From the IMG/VR virus record IMGVR_UViG_3300018083_000033, positions 1 through 56,326 of that record: a DNA stretch of 56,326 nucleotides. The stretch is one strand, 5' to 3'. This document shows, in pieces, positions 46,930 through 53,101 of this stretch. How positions within the stretch are numbered: position 1 is the stretch's first letter; every line of letters begins with the position of its first letter. Source of the DNA: a virus. The notes below the pieces were generated by a model, which was not told the DNA's origin, ran no database searches, and saw nothing but the letters and a program-made list of their open reading frames with translations. Both the position numbers and the translations under genes were made by a program.

Positions 46930-47061
46930 GCCCGTTAGGTTACTTTCTCGCCTTTGCGCTCTCTTACCCTGTGAGCAGGCCGTAGTGCGTCGGTCGTCAG
47001 GGGTTCCATGTCACTGATCGACATTCACGTCCATTCCTCACCCTCAGATTTAGGAGACATC
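46930..47061 (+). other. Gap between early and late right-arm genes
   Basis: This 132-base stretch has no convincing promoter. It contains an in-frame ATG at 47008 that encodes MSLIDIHVHSS before the better start at 47062, including the 18-base repeat at 47016-47033. It may be a 5' remnant of a gene like the one at 34520. Confidence 0.4.
47016..47033 (+). repeat. 18-base repeat shared with 34525-34542
   Basis: GATCGACATTCACGTCCA, encoding IDIHVH in frame with ATG 47008; identical to 34525-34542. See the finding on the oxidase-like peptide. Confidence 0.6.
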
Positions 47062-47298
47062 ATGGCAAAACTCGATGCCTTGCTGGCCGAAGTGGCCGAG
47101 CTCAAGACGGTGGCGGCGAGTGCGGAAGCGCTGCTCGCGGGCCTCTCGGATGCGCTGAAGGCGGCTGGCAGTGACCAGGCGGCGATTGATGCCGTTGTGG
47201 CCGATCTCGACGCGCAGACTGCTGAACTGGCGGCAGCGGTGGCCGCGAACACGCCTGCGGCACCTCCGGCAGATCCACCGCCCGCCGATCAGGTCTAA
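47062..47298 (+). CDS. Coiled-coil protein with Pro-rich tail
   Basis: A 78-residue protein from ATG 47062, with TTTAGGAG 6 bases upstream. AKLDALLAEVAELKTVAASAEALLAGLSDALKAAGSDQAAIDAVVADLDAQTAELAAAVAAN is a coiled coil; the end is NTPAAPPADPPPADQV. Such proteins are common in phage tails or lysis regions. The N-terminal extension from 47008 is unlikely given the ribosome site. Confidence 0.65.
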   Translation: MAKLDALLAEVAELKTVAASAEALLAGLSDALKAAGSDQAAIDAVVADLDAQTAELAAAVAANTPAAPPADPPPADQV

Positions 47299-47302
47299 CA
47301 CC

Positions 47303-48112
47303 ATGCGGGCCGTCCTCCTCACGGCCTGTGTGTGGCTCTGGGTCAGCCCTGCGCTGGCCCAGACGCCTATCGTATTAGGCGCAACCTATTCGGTATCAGC
47401 CGATCACGATGCAGCCGATACCACCGAGTACGTGCTGCGGGACGCGGGCGCGCAGCTCGCCACGCAGCCATCGACGGCCCTAGTTGGCGGGTCGATTACC
47501 TTTCCCGGTGCCTTTGTCGCCACGGCAGGCTCGCATAGCCTGACGGTGTCGGCGCTGAATGCGGCGGGCGAGGCTCCGTCCGCGCCGTTGCTGGTGATGG
47601 TGGCGCCTCCGCCTCCACCACCCCCGCCGCCTCCTCCGCCTCCGGTGGATCCCGTGCCGACGCTTGGCCCGTGCAATTACACCTCCCCGGCTGGCGTCAC
47701 GAGCACAAAGCCGATCGGCGATACCACGGTGCAGGGCTGGAACACCTACGACTTCACCAAGCTGGCGGATATTCAGAAGTTCGGCGCTAAGGTCCAGCAG
47801 CTTGTGCAGTGGGGCTTTACGGTTGCGGTGACGCAGTTCAATAAGCCGAAGAATCAGGTGTATTTCGTGGCTACCTGCGTCGGCGTTGCCGCCGCGGTGG
47901 TGCCAGGCGGCACGATTCCACCGGCAGCGTCCTTGACGGATTCGGCCGGAGCCGTGTGGACATTGGTGGGTTCGTCTATTTTGAGGAACGGCCAGATCGT
48001 TGGGGCTGGATCAGATATTCGTCTTGTGTCTGGCGTGGTCGTTGTGTTGGGAACAGACGCCCATTGGTATCGCTGGAACAACGGCGCGTGGGACGTGGCC
48101 TCTGCGCCATGA
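47303..48112 (+). CDS. Secreted protein with poly-Pro linker
   Basis: A 269-residue protein. Residues 1-19 (MRAVLLTACVWLWVSPALA) are a signal peptide. Residues about 20-95 form an Ig/fibronectin-like domain (GATYSVSADHDAADTTEYVLRDAGA...TAGSHSLTVSALNAAGE). A run of 14 Pro near 103-116 is a linker, then a C-terminal domain follows (ASLTDSAGAVWTLVGSSILRNGQIVG...WYRWNNGAWDVA) that resembles carbohydrate-binding or host surface modules. Export suggests it acts in the periplasm or outside during infection or lysogeny. Confidence 0.65.
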   Translation: MRAVLLTACVWLWVSPALAQTPIVLGATYSVSADHDAADTTEYVLRDAGAQLATQPSTALVGGSITFPGAFVATAGSHSLTVSALNAAGEAPSAPLLVMVAPPPPPPPPPPPPPVDPVPTLGPCNYTSPAGVTSTKPIGDTTVQGWNTYDFTKLADIQKFGAKVQQLVQWGFTVAVTQFNKPKNQVYFVATCVGVAAAVVPGGTIPPAASLTDSAGAVWTLVGSSILRNGQIVGAGSDIRLVSGVVVVLGTDAHWYRWNNGAWDVASAP

Positions 48113-48375
48113 CAGCCACCATGACTGTGCGTGAGCACTACCTTTTAAACCTGCTCTATCAGGCGATCGGCGTAATCGACGCGTTGTCGGAGAACGCGAT
48201 CGTAATGCCCACGTCGCTCGCCACGCTTGAGCGCTCGGCTATTATACAGGCACTAGACGCGGCCGGGGACCAAGTGGCGGCCGCGCGTCTGCTGGGCATC
48301 TCTCCGAGGGTGATCGATTACAAGATGAAGGCGCACGGCATCGCGCGTCGGCGAGATTTGCGCGTCACGGCATAG
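48109..48375 (+). CDS. Fis/HTH_8-like DNA-binding protein
   Basis: An 88-residue protein from ATG 48109 (overlap with the previous stop). LERSAIIQALDAAGDQVAAARLLGISPRVIDYKMKAHGI is the C-terminal Fis-type HTH found in NtrC-family regulators, here without AAA or receiver domains. Location in a late region suggests a late regulator or a nucleoid-type role. Function is inferred from the fold only. Confidence 0.75.
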   Translation: MTATMTVREHYLLNLLYQAIGVIDALSENAIVMPTSLATLERSAIIQALDAAGDQVAAARLLGISPRVIDYKMKAHGIARRRDLRVTA

Positions 48376-48418
48376 AATGGGAGGCTCGCCGATCAACTTG
48401 CAAAGGAGCTACCCACAC

Positions 48419-49069
48419 ATGACACGACGACTTGCGATCGCTGCTCTCTTGTTCTTGGCTTTGGCAACTAGCGCGGAGGCGCAGGATCCTGTGGCGTTGA
48501 GGTTCTACATCGTCCCCAAAGCTGGCACCGGAGCGATCACCGATCCGATACGGCCGAAATATATCCTTGAGGTGGGCGCGATCAATTCGCTGAGCGCGAT
48601 GAATTATGGCCTTGAAGACACATTCCTTCTCGGCGTCGTGGTGACGAATGCTCAGCACACCACGCTCGCGTCAAACCTGGACGTGATCGCCATTCCGCAG
48701 GACATTGATAGCGCCATAGGCCTCACGGCCCTGCAAACCGTGAAGGACAAGTTGGAGGGGCTGAACATCCCATCTGATTGGGTGACGGTGAATCACACAT
48801 ACAGGCAGGCGATTGGCATCGTGGGCCGCGCGTTTCTTTACATGCAGCGGTTCAACGGCCGACAACTGCGAAAGTTTTTCGAGACAGGCATTGCGCTGGA
48901 TACCCGCGTCAACCAGTTGACGCAGGCGCAGCGGGACGCGATGAACGATGCCGCGGTGTCGCTCGGGTTGAGCACGGCAACGATTACCGGGCCGATGACG
49001 TTGCGCCAAGCGCTGCGGATCATTCTGGAACAACTGCCATCGTTCTCGTTAGCAGGGCAGACGTTCTAA
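48419..49069 (+). CDS. Secreted protein of unknown function
   Basis: A 216-residue protein with AAAGGAG upstream of ATG 48419. Residues 1-20 (MTRRLAIAALLFLALATSAE) are a signal peptide. The rest has a helical C-terminal region (RQLRKFFETGIALDTRVNQLTQAQRDAMNDAAVSLGLSTATITGPMTLRQALRIILEQ) in a pattern I have seen in other phage proteins of unknown function. It lies next to another secreted protein. Confidence 0.65.
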   Translation: MTRRLAIAALLFLALATSAEAQDPVALRFYIVPKAGTGAITDPIRPKYILEVGAINSLSAMNYGLEDTFLLGVVVTNAQHTTLASNLDVIAIPQDIDSAIGLTALQTVKDKLEGLNIPSDWVTVNHTYRQAIGIVGRAFLYMQRFNGRQLRKFFETGIALDTRVNQLTQAQRDAMNDAAVSLGLSTATITGPMTLRQALRIILEQLPSFSLAGQTF

Positions 49070-49075
49070 TTAGAC

Positions 49076-49714
49076 ATGGCGACACTCGGCACCGATACGT
49101 TCAATCGCGCAGACGAGAATCCGGTTGCCGGGTGGACGCTGCACCGCGGGCAGACCGCTGTGGTTAGTAACATGGCGCAGCGCGGGTCTGGTGGATCCTC
49201 CAACAATGAATGCGTGAGCGTGTTTATCGCGACGTGGCCGGCCGACCAGTGGTCGGAGGCAGAGATCGGGGCCACGCCTGCGTTCGGCGAGTGGCCTGGT
49301 CCAGCGGTGAGGATGACAACGATCGCGCCGCAGTTCTCGAAAGGCTACATCGCGATTCCTAATAACTCAAACGATACCGTCACATTATACGACTTCGACA
49401 CTGGCAGCTTTACGCTCCTTGGCGCACAGGGCGCGGCCTTGTCCGCGGCAGACTTGCTCTACCTGAAGTCAGTTGGCACGGATATTACGATCCAGATCAA
49501 CGGCGCGACATTGTTGAGTCTGTCGAATGGCACGTACGCGAGCGGCGATGCCGGCATGTTTATCTATGCGTTGAGCGATGTCGCATCTGGAAAAGTGAAC
49601 GCTTGGCGCGGCGGCGACCACAGCGCGGATTGGGCGCCATCGGCCGGCGCGTTGTCCGTGAGCGGTATTGCTGCTGCCCTGCGGTACGCCATCAACATGC
49701 CTGACGAACTATGA
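49076..49714 (+). CDS. LamG/concanavalin-like tail protein with one C-terminal repeat unit
   Basis: A 212-residue protein. DTFNRADENPVAGWTLHRGQTAVVSNMAQRGSG... through LYLKSVGTDITIQINGATLLSLSNGTYASGDAGMFIYALSDVASGKVNAWRGG fits a concanavalin-like beta-sandwich. The last 22 residues (APSAGALSVSGIAAALRYAI...) match the first unit of the repeat domain of the protein at 53102, linking the two proteins. A tail fibre or tip role is likely. Confidence 0.65.
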   Translation: MATLGTDTFNRADENPVAGWTLHRGQTAVVSNMAQRGSGGSSNNECVSVFIATWPADQWSEAEIGATPAFGEWPGPAVRMTTIAPQFSKGYIAIPNNSNDTVTLYDFDTGSFTLLGAQGAALSAADLLYLKSVGTDITIQINGATLLSLSNGTYASGDAGMFIYALSDVASGKVNAWRGGDHSADWAPSAGALSVSGIAAALRYAINMPDEL

Positions 49715-50307
49715 GCCTGATCGCATCAGAGCGCGAGACGTACGAGGCTGTCTGGGGGTTGGAGAACTACGCCAACTATGCCCCAGGCGAGAAGTACGCC
49801 GATGTGTTCGTGGAAATGGCTGGCATCAAGGATCCGTACAAGTTCAGCGTGCTCGATGCAGGCTGTGGGTCAGGCAAGGGCGCACTGGCCCTGAAGGCGC
49901 GCGGGTTCCATGAAGTGCGGATGTGCGACCTCACCGACGCGGGATTGGTGCAGGACGCCAAGCCGATTCTGTTCGATGCCGCCTGTCTCTGGCATCCACT
50001 CAAGCCGCAACTGCGGTACATGTCGGGCGGTACAGTGTCGTACGTCTACTGCTGCGACGTGCTCGAGCACATCCCGCCCCCGTTCGCCATGCTGGTGATT
50101 GCGCGGCTACTGGAAGTGTGCGCGCGTGGCGCGTTCTTCTCGATTGCCCTGCACCCTGACGATTACGGCGCATTTGTCGGCAAGCCACTCCACCAGACGA
50201 TCGAAGGTTTCAAGTGGTGGAAAGACAACCTGGCGGCGCTAGGCACCGTCAAGGAGTGCCGAGACTTGGGCAAGAACGGCCTGTATTACGTGGAGCCGAG
50301 CCGATGA
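49711..50307 (+). CDS. Class I SAM-dependent methyltransferase
   Basis: A 198-residue protein, ATGA overlap with the previous gene. SVLDAGCGSGKGALALKARGFHEVRMCDLT (motif I and acidic post-I) and YVYCCDVLEHIPPPFAMLVIARLLEVCARGAFFSIAL (the DVLEHI motif II) place it in the Methyltransf_11/23 group. It may methylate a sugar or small molecule. Its neighbour is a DUF115-like gene, so a second glycan modification cassette is plausible. Confidence 0.8.
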   Translation: MSLIASERETYEAVWGLENYANYAPGEKYADVFVEMAGIKDPYKFSVLDAGCGSGKGALALKARGFHEVRMCDLTDAGLVQDAKPILFDAACLWHPLKPQLRYMSGGTVSYVYCCDVLEHIPPPFAMLVIARLLEVCARGAFFSIALHPDDYGAFVGKPLHQTIEGFKWWKDNLAALGTVKECRDLGKNGLYYVEPSR

Positions 50308-51161
50308 GTGAAACATCGGTGATTGAGGGCGTGACGTTCGACGGCCGCGTGAACACCGACGACGCGCAACTCCTCGCGAATATCACATCCTCGATCCGCC
50401 GCGGGCATCCGCAGATTAAGCCGCAGGCCTTGCAGCAGGACGCCGTGGCGCTTGTGTGCGGTGGGCCATCACTGGAATCCACCAAGTATGAACTGCTCGG
50501 GCTGATAGCCGCTGGCTCCAAGGTGGTCACCGTCAACGGGGCCTATCAGTGGTGCGTGGAGCGCAACATCTTCCCGGCGATGCAGATTGTGATGGACGCA
50601 CGGCCGACCAACGCGCGCTTTCTCGATCCCGCCCTGCCGCGGTGCCATTACGCGCTCGCCAGCCAGTGCCACCCAACGCTCTGGGATGCGGTTGAGGGCC
50701 GACCGAACGTCTGGATCTACCACGTTGGGGCCAGCGATGAGGAATCAGCCGCCAAGGCGCTGCTCGATGCGTTCTATCTGAAGCAGTGGCACGGCATCGG
50801 CGGCGGGACCACGGTGGGCACCAGAGCGATCGCCATGCTCAGAACCTTGGGCTATGTGCGCTTCGACGTGTTCGGGATGGATTGCTGCTGGATGGGCGAT
50901 GCCCATCACGCCTACCAACAGCCCGAGAACGACATCGACAAGCGGGTGGCGATCACGATTGAGCCCACGGGGCACCCTGAGCTCGCGCGCACGTTTCAGT
51001 GTGCGCCGTGGCATGGCAAGCAGTTGAGCGATCTGATTGAGATGGTGCGGTATCACGGGCACCAGTTTTTGTTGAACCTGCACGGGGACGGGATGGCGGC
51101 GTATGCGCTTCGGGCGAGCGCGGATGTAGTAGCTAACGAAGCGGCGCAGGCCGCGTCATAG
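50304..51161 (+). CDS. DUF115 / MptE-like protein
   Basis: A 285-residue protein from ATG 50304 (ATGA overlap). VALVCGGPSLESTKYELLGLIAAGSKVVTVNGAYQWCVERNIFPAMQIVMDARPTNARFL is the hallmark of DUF115: G-G-PSL, then a VN---- and D-R pattern. VGTRAIAMLRTLGYVRFDVFGMDCCWMGDAHHAYQQ is also conserved. Related proteins act in flagellin or surface glycan transfer (Maf type) or pterin synthesis (MptE). Phage role is unknown. Confidence 0.75.
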   Translation: MSETSVIEGVTFDGRVNTDDAQLLANITSSIRRGHPQIKPQALQQDAVALVCGGPSLESTKYELLGLIAAGSKVVTVNGAYQWCVERNIFPAMQIVMDARPTNARFLDPALPRCHYALASQCHPTLWDAVEGRPNVWIYHVGASDEESAAKALLDAFYLKQWHGIGGGTTVGTRAIAMLRTLGYVRFDVFGMDCCWMGDAHHAYQQPENDIDKRVAITIEPTGHPELARTFQCAPWHGKQLSDLIEMVRYHGHQFLLNLHGDGMAAYALRASADVVANEAAQAAS

Positions 51162-51170
51162 GAGACAGGC

Positions 51171-51858
51171 ATGGCAGCAGGCGCTTGGAACGTGTATAGC
51201 CTCAACTAACGCGGGGGCACCACGTTGAGAGACGTGGATGCGAACTGGCTCTGATTGACTTGAACCCTGTGATGGGAACAAGGGCGAAGGCGGGAGATGC
51301 AACCGCCACGCTGAGAGACTAAGCGAGCCGGCACCCTTCGGGGTGATGCGATAGTCCGAGCTCACGGGAAACCAACCGTGAGAGGCAGTAGAAATAGCTG
51401 CCCGCCATCAGACGACCGATGGTCCACAAGTAACAGCAGGCGCGAAGAAGAAGATCGGCAACGCTACGCTCTCGCTCGCATCGACCGTGTATCGGATGAC
51501 GCTCCACACGAGCGCGTCGAACGCGGCCACGGTGTCGCTGGGCGTGTATGCCTCGGTGACTGGCGAAGTGTCCGAGGCCAACGGTTACTCGTCCAGCGGT
51601 AAGGCGCTGACGGGTGAGGTGTGGACGGTGGGTGCCTCGGCCACACAATACAAATTTGACACGGACGATGCGTTCTGGTCGGCCAACGCGGGCACCATCG
51701 CGAATATCAAATACGCGGTGATCTGGATCTCTGGTGCATCGGCGAATGGTCGGCATCTGCTGTGCCGGTCGACGTTGAGCACATCGCAGTTCTCAATCTC
51801 AAGTGGAAATCGCCTGACCATAACCATGAATGCGTCGGGAGTTTTGACTTTAGTTTGA
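51171..51858 (+). CDS. Tail/structural protein gene split by a group I intron
   Basis: Exon 1 is 51171-51202 and exon 2 is 51441-51858. Splicing gives 149 residues beginning MAAGAWNVYSLAKKKIGNAT, then LSLASTVYRMTLHTSASNAA. This fits a common phage tail protein start (MAAGAW--Y--AKK-IG). Without splicing, translation stops after MAAGAWNVYSLN at 51207. RBS AGGAGAC lies before the ATG. The downstream part is a beta-rich, about 125-residue fold. Removal of 238 bases restores the frame, as 32 + 418 = 450. Confidence 0.85.
51203..51440 (+). ncRNA. Group I intron (238 bases, no internal gene)
   Basis: Core helices can be read directly: P1 GCCU/GGGC with the U-G pair at the 5' site (U51202, G215 in 512xx numbering); P2 CCACG/CGTGG (51220-51237); P3 CTGGCTC/GAGCCGG (51245-51251 with 51325-51331); P6-like GGCGG/CCGCC (51289-51307); P7 GACTA/TAGTC (51317-51321 with 51352-51356); P8 CACCC-TTCG-GGGTG (51332-51345); P9 CTCACGG/CCGTGAG (51361-51382); two more 3' hairpins at 51384-51402 and 51405-51422. 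The terminal G is 51440, and P10 pairs CGCG (51210-51213) with the exon 2 start CGCG (51441-51444). Confidence 0.92.
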
Positions 51859-51872
51859 CGCTTGCCTATAAT
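51844..51872 (+). promoter_or_regulatory. Consensus promoter of the HNH gene
   Basis: TTGACT (51844-51849), 17-base spacer, perfect TATAAT (51867-51872). It lies at the very end of the split tail gene. ATG 51880 begins 7 bases after the -10, so the transcript should start at the ATG (leaderless). The HNH unit thus brings its own promoter. Confidence 0.8.
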
Positions 51873-51879
51873 GTTCCCT

Positions 51880-52728
51880 ATGGATTCAGGGAACAGGTAC
51901 TTTCAGACCGAGCGGGGCGAGTGGAGATGGCGGCTATCGAATGGCGGGACGGTGCATGCGTATCAAATGGCCTGCGCTGTTTGTGGCCGCGACTTCCAGT
52001 CCATCAGGGATGGACAGCGAACGTGCTCTAGAGAGTGTGGCGGTGGGCTAAGGAAGAAGCCGCCACAGCAGCGCAAGTGCCGCGGGTGTAAGGAGTTGTT
52101 CGGGGTCAACGAAAGGGGCCAGCGGTTCTGTGGTCATTCGTGCGCGGCTGTTTATCACGCTGCGAAGAAGCCGAGGACGACGAAGCGGTCAGACGTTGAA
52201 CTCGTTAACTCGGACAATCCGAGGTGGTCACAGGACGAGCGCGGGCAGTGGTGGTACACGATGGGCGGCAAGGGGTTGCGTTCTCGTGGGGAGATACGCA
52301 ACTGCAATGAATGCAAGCGCAGGTATCTCGTCAGCGTGTATCACAAGTCAAAGCGAACCGGCTTTTGTTCTCGCGGGTGCGCAACGGATGTGTGGCGACG
52401 GAACAACCCAGACAGGTTCAAGGGTGCCAACAGTGGGCGGTGGAAGGGCGGGCGGCGCGTTGAGGGACGCACCGGGTATGTCATGGTGCATCGTCCAGAG
52501 CACCACTCGCTTGGCGGTGGTCGGAAATACGTGCTCGAGCATCGGTTGGTGATGGAGCAGGTTCTCGGGAGGCCGCTGTTGACGACTGAGCATGTCCATC
52601 ACAAGAACGGCGTGCGCGATGACAACAGGCCAGAAAACTTGGAGCTGTGGATGAACGGCCATCCTCCCGGCCAGCGCGTGACGGAGCAGAAGCATTGCCC
52701 AACGTGTACGTGTAATCAGCATGGCTAG
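51880..52728 (+). CDS. HNH homing-type endonuclease with zinc knuckles
   Basis: A 282-residue protein. It has three Cys units (CAVCGRDFQSIRDGQRTCSREC; CRGCKELFGVNERGQRFCGHSC; CNECKRRYLVSVYHKSKRTGFCSRGC), then an HNH motif YVLEHRLVMEQVLGRPLLTTEHVHHKNGVRDDNRPENLELW near residues 218-258. A frame upstream to 51862 is less likely, because the promoter overlaps it. It sits beside the intron but outside it, in the position of a partner nuclease for homing. Overlaps the next gene by 8 bases. Confidence 0.88.
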   Translation: MDSGNRYFQTERGEWRWRLSNGGTVHAYQMACAVCGRDFQSIRDGQRTCSRECGGGLRKKPPQQRKCRGCKELFGVNERGQRFCGHSCAAVYHAAKKPRTTKRSDVELVNSDNPRWSQDERGQWWYTMGGKGLRSRGEIRNCNECKRRYLVSVYHKSKRTGFCSRGCATDVWRRNNPDRFKGANSGRWKGGRRVEGRTGYVMVHRPEHHSLGGGRKYVLEHRLVMEQVLGRPLLTTEHVHHKNGVRDDNRPENLELWMNGHPPGQRVTEQKHCPTCTCNQHG

Positions 52729-53101
52729 AGAGAAGTTCGTGGTTCGGCTGTTGGATCGGGGCGCGCAGATGCTCGCGTGGGCCGAGGTGTATGCAGAGCC
52801 TCGCCCACAAGACAGAGGCGCGTCCTGTCCCTATTGGCCGGTGACGCCGACGAACTTCGTGATTGAGCAAGACGGGCTGGCGTCAGAGCTGACGGTGCAT
52901 TGGTGCGATCTGGATGTGGCGAGACGCACGCCACTGATGGAAGCGGCGCAGGTGCAGGCTGGGCAAGTGTTCTCGTTTGCGTGGCTCGAGCCTGTTTGGT
53001 TGGTGAGTGGGCAGCATGGCGTGCCGTTGCAGGCGGTGACGATTCGCGGGCCTGTCAATGTGGCGGTGCCTGTGGGTTCGCTGATGGGGGTCGCTGGTTA
53101 A
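52721..53101 (+). CDS. Tail-associated protein of unknown function
   Basis: A 126-residue protein. REKFVVRLLDRGAQMLAWAEVYAEPRPQDRGASCPYWPVTPTNFVIEQDGLASELTVHWCDLDVARR looks like a beta-rich small domain known near tail fibre genes. It is followed 0 bases later by the large repeat protein and may be its partner. No family is recognised. Confidence 0.6.
   Translation: MAREKFVVRLLDRGAQMLAWAEVYAEPRPQDRGASCPYWPVTPTNFVIEQDGLASELTVHWCDLDVARRTPLMEAAQVQAGQVFSFAWLEPVWLVSGQHGVPLQAVTIRGPVNVAVPVGSLMGVAG

Noticed and set aside
51201-51229. Splice site after U51207 with CTCAAC/GTTGAG as P1
   Set aside because: It would lack the conserved U-G pair at the 5' splice site. It would also insert extra residues in the protein. 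U51202 with GGGC gives the U-G pair, P10 and the expected protein.
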